DNA of 23,312 nucleotides from Streptomyces sp. NRRL F-5727 (GTDB taxonomy: Bacteria > Actinomycetota > Actinomycetes > Streptomycetales > Streptomycetaceae). The stretch spans positions 1 through 23,312 of the forward strand of contig NZ_JOGX01000085.1 of NCBI RefSeq assembly GCF_000719555.1, read 5' to 3'. A program made the position numbers and the translations under genes. Each line of letters starts with the position of its first letter. Position 1 is the stretch's first letter. Positions 1 through 6,415 of this stretch are shown one piece after another. The notes beneath the pieces are model-generated. The model did no database searches and had not been told where the DNA came from. It was given only the letters and a program-made list of their open reading frames with translations.

Positions 1-56
1 CCGGCGGGGACGTCGACGACGGTGGTGATGGGGGCGGTGGTGGCGAAGGTCTGCAT
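1..56 (-). CDS. DUF4097-family protein, N-terminal fragment (runs off the window)
   Basis: Only the first 18 codons are present, starting at the ATG at 56 and running off the left edge. The peptide begins MQTFATTAPITTVVDVPAG, which matches the usual start of streptomycete DUF4097 proteins (a beta-strand-repeat family of unknown role, normally about 200-290 residues). An AGGAGA ribosome site lies 5-10 bases before the ATG, and a well-formed promoter is found at 104-132. In other streptomycetes such genes often sit next to small regulators; here the neighbour is a decayed CGNR-type gene. The family call rests on the short N-terminus only. Confidence 0.65.
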   Translation of the reverse strand, partial: MQTFATTAPITTVVDVPA

Positions 57-103
57 GGCTGGTTTCTCCTGTGGAGTCGCGGTCGGTGTTTCCGACATGA
101 GAA

Positions 104-132
104 AAGCTACGTTGCTTTCTAGGGCGTGGCAA
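104..132 (-). promoter_or_regulatory. Promoter of the DUF4097 gene, overlapped by GTTGC/GCAAC repeats
   Basis: Read on the minus strand: a -35 box TTGCCA (132-127), a 17-base spacer and a -10 box TAGCTT (109-104). This is a close fit to the housekeeping-sigma consensus and would start transcription near 97, about 40 bases before the ATG at 56. GTTGC at 111-115, GCAAC at 129-133 and GTTGC at 140-144 form inverted repeats in and next to the promoter, as expected for a repressor site. Confidence 0.6.
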
Positions 133-179
133 CAAGTGCGTTGCACTGGAATGGCATTCATGCAGCTCAAAGCCTAGAT

Positions 180-230
180 TTCATTGCAATGAAGGCTGAA
201 TTGACGCAACGGCATATGCCGTGACGTTGC
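180..230. repeat. Two perfect 14-bp palindromes (possible operators)
   Basis: TTCATTGCAATGAA (180-193) and ACGGCATATGCCGT (209-222) are each perfect 14-base palindromes, with centres 29 bases apart. The second is flanked by GCAAC (206-210) and GTTGC (226-230), the same pentamers found in the promoter at 104-144. The stretch 57-240 is clearly less GC-rich than the genes around it and holds no convincing gene. I read it as a regulatory region; the binding protein is unknown. Confidence 0.45.
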
Positions 231-297
231 AATCGACGGCGGTGAACGCCACGGCGGCCGACGCTGGACGCGGGTGGGGGGCGCTTCTCGCCGTTCG

Positions 298-485
298 TTA
301 CTTGTTGGCGAGCCGGGCCTTCTTGACCTTGGTGCCGCAGGCTCGCATGCCTTGATCCGGTCGCACTCGGGACCTCCGAGGACGTGGGTGGCGTCGGCGG
401 CGAGCACGCCGAGTGTGGGCGGGACGGGGCGGGCGGTGCTCGGCAGGGTCGGCGTCGCGAAGGCCGGCGCGCGGAACATCCTCAT
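298..485 (-). pseudogene. CGNR zinc-finger regulator remnant with internal deletion
   Basis: Two frames of the minus strand carry parts of one CGNR-type protein. From 485 to about 330 one frame has very high third-position GC and reads ...LAADATHVLGGPECDRIKAC, like the stretch before the zinc finger of CGNR proteins (typically DAVDLLTGPxAxRLRxC). Then a second frame reads MRACGTKVKKARLANK and stops at 298, matching the end of the finger (CSMxxCGNRxKxRR). The part between, normally about 20 residues with the LFxDxSRxxxRRWCS segment, is missing, and the join changes frame. The N-terminal half is also gone. CGNR proteins are putative DNA-binding regulators. The gene is almost certainly dead; the family call is by eye. 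Confidence 0.5.
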
Positions 486-578
486 CGAACGCGGCCGAGG
501 CGCGCTTCGCCGCCCACGCGCCCGCAGGATCGCCGGCCCCGGGGCACGGCGGTCCTGGGCGGCGCCCGTGACGTCGGG

Positions 579-1109
579 TCAGTCGAAGAGGGCGATGACT
601 CCGTTGACCCAGACCGCGAGGAACGCGAGGACCCCCACCAGGCAGCCGATGCCCGCCAAAACGCCGCCGACCGTCCACGGTTCGGCCGGCACTTCCTCGT
701 ACCCACCCTCCAGGCCGTCCTCGTAGGAGGTGGGGTCGTCCCAGTCGACCGGATGCCCCAGCTCCTGGGCGCAGGCGGTGCGCACCGCGGTCAGCTGCTT
801 CTCCGCGAAGGGGGTGGCCGCCATCGCCTCGGGGCCGCGCCAGGCGAGGGCCTTCATCCGCCAGGCCGGAGATCCGTACCGCGCCTCGAAGGCGACGGTC
901 TCGTCGGCGTCGCGGTCCTCTTCGAGGTACGTCCAGCGTCCGGCCTCGGCGGCCTCGCCGTACAACCGGTAGACCTCGGCCAGCCGCCTGCGGAGTGTCA
1001 GGTCGTGCGGGAAGGAGGCGACGAGACCGCGCAGGCGCTGACGCGCGAGAGGAACGCGGCCGGCGGCCAGGTCCGCGTCGACTCGGGCAAGGGTCTCGTT
1101 CAGGGGCAT
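579..1109 (-). CDS. DUF6584-like protein with C-terminal membrane helix
   Basis: 176 residues from the ATG at 1109 (MPLNETLARV...). The first two thirds are helical and TPR-like (ADLAAGRVPLARQRLRGLV, then RRRLAEVYRLYGEAAEAGRW), a pattern I associate with the actinobacterial DUF6584 family. The last 30 residues form a strongly hydrophobic segment (VGGVLAGIGCLVGVLAFLAV), so the protein is probably tail-anchored with its bulk in the cytoplasm. The open frame continues upstream to 1388, but that part is a 12-bp repeat and low-quality sequence, so the start at 1109 is preferred even though no strong ribosome site is visible. No partner is evident: the CGNR remnant lies downstream and the FG-GAP gene is divergent. 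Function unknown. Confidence 0.8.
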   Translation of the reverse strand: MPLNETLARVDADLAAGRVPLARQRLRGLVASFPHDLTLRRRLAEVYRLYGEAAEAGRWTYLEEDRDADETVAFEARYGSPAWRMKALAWRGPEAMAATPFAEKQLTAVRTACAQELGHPVDWDDPTSYEDGLEGGYEEVPAEPWTVGGVLAGIGCLVGVLAFLAVWVNGVIALFD

Positions 1110-1182
1110 GAACAGATGATCGGGTATCGCCCTGACCCCCGTCGACCTGGTTTCTTTGCGCGATCGCACCCGGCCGGCGGGC

Positions 1183-1244
1183 TCGGCCGACGGGTTCGAC
1201 CGATGCGCTCGGCCGATGGGTCGGCCGAGGAGTCGGCCGATGGG
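1183..1244. repeat. Tandem 12-bp repeat, unit TCGGCCGATGGG
   Basis: Copies begin at 1183 (TCGGCCGACGGG), 1196 (TCGACCGATGCG), 1209 (TCGGCCGATGGG), 1221 (TCGGCCGAGGAG) and 1233 (TCGGCCGATGGG). The last three abut exactly. The array lies in the 296-base gap between the divergent DUF6584 and FG-GAP genes, in which I found no other gene. Confidence 0.7.
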
Positions 1245-1405
1245 CTCGCCACCCTGTCCCTCGATCCCGGAGGTCCCCGCAGACGGGGTGGGTCGTTGGG
1301 TTGCGGTCTTACCCATGGCTGGTTTCGTACAACCATTCGGCTCGATCGCGAGTCTCGTCGGGCGCGGGCGCAGCCGTGCCCGATCCATCTCGTGGGGGTT
1401 CCACC

Positions 1406-2668
1406 TTGCCGCACCACCGCACCACCGGCCGACGTCTCGGCCTGGCCGTCACGGCCGCTCTCTCCGTCTCGGCCCTCGGCGCCGGCACTCTGGCCACCGC
1501 TCCGACCGCGCTCGCGGCCACGGCATCGGTTCCGCTCACGATCGACCAGGTCAACGTCCCCGCCGTGGCGGAAATCGACAAGACCAGCGGCAGAGTCACC
1601 ATGGAGTGGACTCTCTCGCGCGGAAACGCCGACCTGGACGTCACGATCACCCATGTCGCCACCGGCAAGAAGGTCACCCAGCGCCTGACCGCCCCGACGT
1701 ACAGCACCGTGTTCTCCTTCACCTGGGTGCCGAAGTTCGAGGAACAGGAACCCGACAGCCTGTCCGAGGTGGACGCGCCGAACGGCGCGTACTCGGTTGC
1801 CGTGAAGGCGACGTCGGACGACGGCGTCGGCACGCCCGCCTCCAAGACCTCGACGATGAGCATCGTCCGCGCCTTCAACCCGCACGACTTCAACGACAAC
1901 GGCTCCACGGACGTTCTCGCCCGGGACTCCATGGGCGTGCTGTGGCGCAGTGACCTGACGGACCGCCCGTACTACAACGAGATCCGGCTCGCCAAGACCA
2001 CCCGGATCGGCTCGGGCTGGAACGTGTACAAGCAGATCGAGGCCGTCGGCAACATCGCCGGCAGCAAGCACGGCGACGTGCTCGCCCTCGACGGCTCGGG
2101 CGTGCTCTGGCACTACCAGGGCAAGGGCGACGGTGGTTTCGCCACCCGCGTGCGGGTCGGTTCCGGCTGGGGCGGCTACAACAAGCTGGCCGGCGGCTCG
2201 GACCTCAACGGCGACGGCCGCCCCGACCTGCTCGCCACCGACGGTGCCGGCTCGCTCTGGTTCTACAAGGGCACGGGCAGCAGTGCGTCGCCGTTCGCGA
2301 CGCGCGTGAAGGTCGGCGGTGGCTGGGGGGTCTACAACCATCTGACGGCCGTCGGGAACATCGCCGGTACGGCCGCCGGTGACCTGGTCGCCCGCGACAC
2401 CGCCGGCGTGCTGTGGCTCTACCAGGGCGACGGCCGGGGCAAGTTCGCCACGCGGGTGAAGGTCGGTGGCGGTTGGGGCGGCTTCAGGCAGCTCGTCGGT
2501 GCCGGTGACCTCGACAACGACGGGCGTCCCGACCTGATCGCGTACGGGGCGGACCGCACCGACGGCGCGTACGTCTACCGCTCCACGGGCGTCGTCACCA
2601 CGCCGTTCACCCGCCGGAACACAGACCTGTACAACTACCAGGGCGACAATTACAGCAGCGTCGCCTGA
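1406..2668 (+). CDS. Secreted FG-GAP/VCBS beta-propeller protein
   Basis: 420 residues from a TTG start at 1406, chosen because a GGGGG ribosome-site-like run sits 7 bases upstream and the peptide then begins with a clean signal sequence: basic HHRTTGRR, a hydrophobic core, and cleavage near LATAPTALA-ATA at about residue 37. An Ig-like region follows (about 40-150), then FG-GAP blades with acidic calcium-type loops: DFNDNGSTDVLARD, DLNGDGRPDLLATD and DLDNDGRPDLIA. Between them lie aromatic motifs such as GVLWLYQGDG and RVKVGGGWGGY. Streptomycetes secrete many such proteins, usually of unknown ligand; some carry enzyme domains, but none is visible here. The fragment at 2741-3124 is a broken relative lying directly downstream. 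Confidence 0.85.
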   Translation: MPHHRTTGRRLGLAVTAALSVSALGAGTLATAPTALAATASVPLTIDQVNVPAVAEIDKTSGRVTMEWTLSRGNADLDVTITHVATGKKVTQRLTAPTYSTVFSFTWVPKFEEQEPDSLSEVDAPNGAYSVAVKATSDDGVGTPASKTSTMSIVRAFNPHDFNDNGSTDVLARDSMGVLWRSDLTDRPYYNEIRLAKTTRIGSGWNVYKQIEAVGNIAGSKHGDVLALDGSGVLWHYQGKGDGGFATRVRVGSGWGGYNKLAGGSDLNGDGRPDLLATDGAGSLWFYKGTGSSASPFATRVKVGGGWGVYNHLTAVGNIAGTAAGDLVARDTAGVLWLYQGDGRGKFATRVKVGGGWGGFRQLVGAGDLDNDGRPDLIAYGADRTDGAYVYRSTGVVTTPFTRRNTDLYNYQGDNYSSVA

Positions 2669-2740
2669 GACCTGCCGCTCCGCGCGGCACGACGGCTCAC
2701 ATGCCGGCGGAGCGCTGTCGTACAACCTTGGACCGCTGTC

Positions 2741-3124
2741 GTGAGTCCTGTGGTCGTGGCGCAGTGGAACGGGTACACCCTCCTCACCGCCACCGGTGAC
2801 ATCGGCGGCGCCAAGGCCGGCGACCTGCTCGCCCGCGACCGTGACGGCGTCCTGTGGCGGTACCTCGGCCGGGGCGACGGCACCTTCGCGCCCCGCACGC
2901 GCGTCGGCGGCGGGTGGAAGGCGTACCGGCAGCTCGTCGGCATCGGCGACGCCGACCACGACGGACACGCCGACCTCATCGCCGAAGAGGGCTGGGACGG
3001 CGTCTCCCACCTCAGCGTCTACAAGGGCAACGGCAACTGGAAGGCCCTGTTCGGTCCCGGCGAGTACCTCGACCGCCCCTCCCCGTACTCGGATCTGGGC
3101 GCACCGTATCCCCTCCCGTTCTGA
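2741..3124 (+). pseudogene. C-terminal fragment of a second FG-GAP protein
   Basis: 127 codons with no signal peptide. From WNGYTLLTATGDIGG onward it matches the blade repeats of the upstream gene (GDLLARDRDGVLWRYLGRGD, RVGGGWKAYRQLVGIGDAD, then DADHDGHADLI) and ends in a propeller-like tail. It cannot be a simple frameshift of the upstream gene, because that gene has its own C-terminus; it looks like the 3' third of a tandem paralogue whose front has been lost. The 72-base gap holds a 9-bp direct repeat CGCTGTCGT (2713-2721 and 2734-2742) that may mark the deletion. Translation from the GTG at 2741 is possible but would give a cytoplasmic fragment. Confidence 0.6.
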
Positions 3125-3207
3125 CCGGACGCGCAGGAGCCCCGGCCGTCTCGTCGGTCGTGCCCGAACGCGTCATGGCAGTCGGCCGGGTGTGGTTCGC
3201 TGCAGGG

Positions 3208-3783
3208 GTGACTCAGGACTTGGAGATCGTCGCCTTCGCATCCGCCGAAGCCTTCCAGGCATGGCTCGGTGAGAACCATGCCGACTCGCCCGGCATCTGG
3301 CTCAAGCTCCGCAAGAAGGGGCCCGGGATCGTCGCGCTGGACTACGCCCAGGCGCTCGACGTGGCGCTCTGCTACGGCTGGATCGACGGCCAGAAGCGGA
3401 CGTTCGACGACCAGTGGTGGCTCCAGCGGTTCAGCCCGCGGACGCCGCGCAGCAAGTGGTCCAAGATCAACCGGGACAAGGTGGCCGCGCTGATCGAGCA
3501 GGGCCGGATGCGTCCGCCGGGGCAGGCCGAGATCGACCGCGCCAAGGCGGACGGCCGCTGGGAGGCGGCCTACGACAGTCCGAGGACCGCGACGGTGCCG
3601 GACGACCTCGCCGCGGCCCTGACCGCCGTCCCCGGCGCGGCGGAGTTCTTCGAGACGCTGGACCGGCAGAACCGCTACGCGATCCTGTACCGGATCCAGG
3701 ACGCCAAGAAGGCCGACACCCGGGCGCGCCGGATCGAGAAGTACGTCGCGATGCTGGCGAAGGGCGAGAAGCCCTACCCGTAG
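3208..3783 (+). CDS. YdeI/OmpD-associated family protein
   Basis: 191 residues from the GTG at 3208 (VTQDLEIVAFASAEAFQAWL...). The sequence follows the YdeI-like pattern closely: SPGIWLKLRKKG, then LDYAQALDVALCYGWIDGQ, then WLQRFSPRTPRSKWSKIN, with the helical C-terminal half ending RRIEKYVAMLAKGEKPYP. In enteric bacteria YdeI has been linked to antimicrobial-peptide resistance, but the biochemical role in actinobacteria is not established. In-frame starts at 3160 and 3175 exist, but family members usually begin near TQDLEI. It converges on the broken LysR gene, whose missing 3' end lies against the stop of this gene. Confidence 0.8.
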   Translation: MTQDLEIVAFASAEAFQAWLGENHADSPGIWLKLRKKGPGIVALDYAQALDVALCYGWIDGQKRTFDDQWWLQRFSPRTPRSKWSKINRDKVAALIEQGRMRPPGQAEIDRAKADGRWEAAYDSPRTATVPDDLAAALTAVPGAAEFFETLDRQNRYAILYRIQDAKKADTRARRIEKYVAMLAKGEKPYP

Positions 3784-3789
3784 CCATAT

Positions 3790-4382
3790 GTGCCTGGTCG
3801 CCAAGGGCTGCTCAACATCCTCGTTCAGAGCGCGTTGAGCGGCTACCGACGCGTGTGCCGCCCACGACGATCCGGCCGGCACGGCCAGGACCCGGGCCTC
3901 GGACAGCAGGACCGGCCCGGCGACCGCCTGGGAGACGGGGAAGGCCGTGAGGAGGACGTCCAGGTCGCCGCCGTGCAACCGCGTCATGGCGTCATGGATC
4001 TGGCACTCGTGGATGGTCACCCTGCAGTCGGGGTGGCGCCGGCCGAACACTTCGAGGCCCTTGAGGAGGAGCTGTCCGGCCGCCGCCCCGAGGAATCCCG
4101 CCCGCAGCAGGCCGGGGGGTCGACCGCCCGGCGGACCGCCTCGTCCATGCCCTGCGCCAGCGGGGCCAGGTCCGCGGCGAGGTCACGGCCGAGCGGGGTC
4201 AGGCTGACCTGGCGGCTGGTGCGCTCGAACAGCGGAGCGCCGATCCGCCGCTCCAGCTTCTTGATCGTCTGGCTGATCCGGCCGGTCGTCAGGCCGAGTC
4301 GCTCGGCGACCCGGCCGAAGTGCAGCTCCTCGGCGAGCGCCAGGAAGGTCTGCACCTCCGTGCGTTCCCACAGCACTTCCAC
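3790..4382 (-). pseudogene. LysR-family regulator, frameshifted and 3'-truncated
   Basis: The N-terminal winged-helix domain is clear in one frame from 4382 (TEVQTFLALAEELHFGRVAE, LGLTTGRISQTIKKLERRIG, APLFERTSRQVSLTPLGRDL). At a run of six C (minus strand, about 4116-4121) the frame breaks. Adding one base restores GLLRAGFLGAAAGQLLLKGL, then FGRRHPDCRVTIHE, GGDLDVLLTAFP and LLSEARVLAVPAG, the first half of a LysR effector domain. The match fades by about 3860, and the convergent YdeI-like gene begins to be read just beyond, so roughly 120 C-terminal residues are absent. The frameshift alone could be a sequencing error; the truncation could not. The start may be the GTG at 4382 or the one at 4376, which has better ribosome-site spacing. 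Confidence 0.75.
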
Positions 4383-4542
4383 TCCCCCAGCCGTTGGGTT
4401 CCGCCGCGCCCTCCCGCTCCGATGGCGCTGTGACGGCCGGCGTCGCGGGGCGGTCGAGTGGGCGACACGCTGTCCCGGCCAGCGGAAACAGCGGAAAAAC
4501 AGCGGACCCGTGATCGTGCGCGATCAAGGGGAGGGAAGTCGC

Positions 4543-4596
4543 ACCCTCACCGGAACTCTCACCCTCACCGGAACTCTCGCCCTCATCGGAACCGGC
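4543..4596. repeat. Three tandem 18-bp repeats over the sigma-gene stop codon
   Basis: Two identical copies of ACCCTCACCGGAACTCTC (4543-4560 and 4561-4578) are followed by a diverged third (4579-4596), which contains the stop codon of the sigma-factor gene (4583-4585). Just beyond are the inverted repeat TGATCG/CGATCA (4511-4526) and three CAGCGGA motifs (4480, 4489, 4500). The region 4383-4582 holds no gene. Confidence 0.75.
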
Positions 4597-5533
4597 GGAC
4601 CTCCTCCTTCCACGGCCTGAGCTTCTCGGGGTTGAGTACGGCCCAGATCCGCCGGATCCGGCCGTCCGCGATGTCGAAGGCGTACACGGACACGACGGCG
4701 CCGTCCAGGTGGGCCGCGAGCCCGGGCTGCCCGTTGACCGCGCACTCCCGGACCTCCAGGCGGCCCGGAAGGGTCCGGTCGGCGAAGAAGCGGGCGATCC
4801 GCTCGGCGCCCTCGATCGGCTGGAGCAGTGCCGTGACGAGTCCGCCGCCGTCCCCGACGGCGGTGGCGTCGGGGTCGAGCAGACCGATCAGGGCGCCGAT
4901 GTCCTTGGCCTGCCACGCCAGCCTGAACTCCCGTACGACCCCTGCTCGCTGGGCCGTGGGCGTCAGGGGCGCGCGCGAGGCGTCGATACGGCGCCGGGCC
5001 GTGGAGGCGAGCTGACGACAGGCCGCCGGGGTGCGGCCGACGATGTCGGCCACCTCGCCGAAGGGGTAGCGGAAGACATCATGGAGGACGAACGCCACGC
5101 GTTCCGCCGGCGTCATCGATTCGAGCACGACGAGGAAGGCCATGCCGACCGACTCGTCGAGCGTGACGCGGTCGGCCGGGTCGGCCGTGCCGTCGTCCGC
5201 CGCGCCGGCCGCCCACTCGGCGCGCGCGGGCAGCGGCTCGGGCACCCACTCCCCCACGTACTGCTCCCGCCGCGTCCTGGCCGAGCGCAGCACGTCGAGG
5301 CAGATGCGGCCGGCGACCTTGGTCAGCCATCCCCCGGGGGACGCCACCGCCTCCCGCTGCCGCGCGGACATCGCGTACCAGCGGGCGTACGCCTCCTGCA
5401 CGACGTCCTCGGCTTCGGCGAGGGAGCCCAGCATCCGGTAGGCGAGGTTGATCAGCCGTCGGCGTTCCACGGCGATCGCGCTCGCCGTCGACTCCGGTCG
5501 GCTGTCCTGCGGCGCGGTCGAACGGTGCGTCAT
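4583..5533 (-). CDS. sigJ: ECF41-type RNA polymerase sigma factor (SigJ-like)
   Basis: 316 residues, ATG at 5533 with AGGAG 10 bases upstream. Region 2 lies at about 24-90 (LINLAYRMLGSLAEAEDVVQ, then PGGWLTKVAGRICLDVLRSA) and region 4 at about 130-185 (LESMTPAERVAFVLHDVF, then FGEVADIVGRTPAACRQLAS). A SnoaL/NTF2-like C-terminal extension follows (about 195-310). The hallmarks of ECF41 are all recognisable: WVPEP at 96-100 (WLPEP in the family), DGGG at 228-231 (DGGGK) and NPEKL at 301-305 (NPDKL). In studied ECF41 proteins the extension modulates sigma activity and replaces an anti-sigma gene; none is seen here. The gene is divergent from an oxidoreductase operon, the classic ECF41 context, and probably autoregulated through the promoter at 5574-5600. 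The symbol follows common annotation of this type and does not imply orthology to a named gene. Confidence 0.9.
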   Translation of the reverse strand: MTHRSTAPQDSRPESTASAIAVERRRLINLAYRMLGSLAEAEDVVQEAYARWYAMSARQREAVASPGGWLTKVAGRICLDVLRSARTRREQYVGEWVPEPLPARAEWAAGAADDGTADPADRVTLDESVGMAFLVVLESMTPAERVAFVLHDVFRYPFGEVADIVGRTPAACRQLASTARRRIDASRAPLTPTAQRAGVVREFRLAWQAKDIGALIGLLDPDATAVGDGGGLVTALLQPIEGAERIARFFADRTLPGRLEVRECAVNGQPGLAAHLDGAVVSVYAFDIADGRIRRIWAVLNPEKLRPWKEEVRRFR

Positions 5534-5573
5534 GGTCCTGCGGCTCCTCGGTCGGGTCTTCCGTCACCGGTAT

Positions 5574-5600
5574 GACGCGGCAGCTCCCAGAAATGTGATG
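5574..5600 (-). promoter_or_regulatory. Predicted ECF41 promoter of the sigma-factor gene
   Basis: Minus strand: CATCACA at 5600-5594, a spacer of exactly 16 bases, then CGTC at 5577-5574 (continuing AT). As I recall, ECF41 sigma factors recognise TGTCACA-N16-CGTC. Transcription would start near 5567, giving a leader of about 35 bases before the ATG at 5533. Confidence 0.65.
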
Positions 5601-5609
5601 CGACCGCCG

Positions 5610-5636
5610 CCTCACATTCCGCCGGGCCATCTCGTC
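5610..5636 (+). promoter_or_regulatory. Predicted ECF41 promoter of the wrbA-like operon
   Basis: Plus strand: CCTCACA at 5610-5616, a 16-base spacer and CGTC at 5633-5636 (continuing AT). It mirrors the sigma-gene promoter at 5574-5600, and the two -35 boxes form the inverted repeat TGTGA-N13-TCACA region (5594-5616). Transcription would start near 5643-5645, about 65 bases before the ATG at 5710. Confidence 0.65.
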
Positions 5637-5709
5637 ATACCCGGCGGAGGAACACGACGGCCGTCGGAAGCAGACGGAAGCAGTCGGACACCGATGGAGG
5701 TAGAACGGC

Positions 5710-6321
5710 ATGGAGCCCGTCAACGTCGCAGTCATCTACTACAGCACCAGCGGCACCGTGCACGCCCTGGCGGAAGCCGCCGCCGAGGGCGCGCGGAAGG
5801 CCGGGGCGCACGTCCGGCTCCGCAAGGTGGCCGAGACCGCCCCGCAGGAGGCGGTCGACGCCCACCCGGCCTGGGCGCGTCACCACCGGGACACCGCCGA
5901 GGTCGCCGAGGCCGGGCACGACGACCTGGAGTGGGCGGACGCGGTGCTGTTCGGCACGCCGACCCGATTCGGCAACCCGGCGGCCCAGTTGCGGCAGTTC
6001 ATCGACACCACCGGGCCCCTGTGGTTCGCGGGCAAGCTCGCGGACAAGGTGTACTCGTCCTTCACCTCGTCGAACAGCGCCCACGGAGGGCAGGAGTCGA
6101 CACTCCTGGCCCTCGGCAACACCTTCTACCACTGGGGCGGCGTCATCGTGCCGCCCGGCTACACCGACCCGATCCAGTTCAAGTCCGGTAATCCCTACGG
6201 CACTTCGGCCGTGGTCGGCGAGGCGGGGCCGGGCGAGGTGAGTCTGGAGGCGGCTCGCCACCAGGCCCGCCGGGTCGTCGAGGTCGCCGCCGCGCTCAAG
6301 ACCGGCCGCGCCGCCGCCTGA
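5710..6321 (+). CDS. wrbA: NAD(P)H:quinone oxidoreductase, WrbA type (flavodoxin fold)
   Basis: 203 residues, ATG at 5710 behind a GGAGG site. The FMN phosphate loop is at residues 11-18 (YSTSGTVH), with further flavodoxin-fold landmarks at ADAVLFGTPTRFGNPAAQLR and FTSSNSAHGGQESTLLALGN, and a late GNPYGTSAVVGEAGPGEVSL, all typical of WrbA. The length is normal for the family. Such enzymes reduce quinones by two electrons using FMN and NAD(P)H, avoiding semiquinone radicals, in the cytoplasm. It is first in a unit with the NTF2-like and barrel proteins and is divergent from the ECF41 sigma gene, so it is probably a member of that regulon, answering an unidentified, perhaps redox, signal. Confidence 0.9.
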   Translation: MEPVNVAVIYYSTSGTVHALAEAAAEGARKAGAHVRLRKVAETAPQEAVDAHPAWARHHRDTAEVAEAGHDDLEWADAVLFGTPTRFGNPAAQLRQFIDTTGPLWFAGKLADKVYSSFTSSNSAHGGQESTLLALGNTFYHWGGVIVPPGYTDPIQFKSGNPYGTSAVVGEAGPGEVSLEAARHQARRVVEVAAALKTGRAAA

Positions 6322-6328
6322 ATCCACT

Positions 6329-6397
6329 CCCCAGCAGCACACCAGCACACCCACACACACCAGCACAACCAACACAACCAACACAACCAACACACCG
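6329..6397 (+). other. T-free, A/C-rich leader with 9-bp tandem repeats
   Basis: For 69 bases the plus strand has no T and only five G. It contains three exact tandem copies of CACAACCAA (6364-6390). It lies between the wrbA-like stop (6321) and the GAAGGAG site of the next gene (6416). The transcript would be nearly unable to fold, which favours ribosome loading. Confidence 0.75.
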
Positions 6398-6415
6398 TCA
6401 CCGAAGGAGTACGCG

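Noticed and set aside
1183..1244. A CRISPR array for the 12-bp repeats
   Set aside because: The units are far too short and abut directly without spacers, and no cas genes are present.
1100..3010. A 636-codon open frame on the minus strand opposite the FG-GAP gene
   Set aside because: It is antisense to a gene with a clear signal peptide and FG-GAP repeats. Its Val/Ala/Arg/Gly-rich composition is that of a high-GC shadow frame.
4511..4526. TGATCGTGCGCGATCA as a terminator of the sigma-factor gene
   Set aside because: The 6-bp stem is short and more than 50 bases past the stop codon. It is only recorded together with the adjacent repeats.
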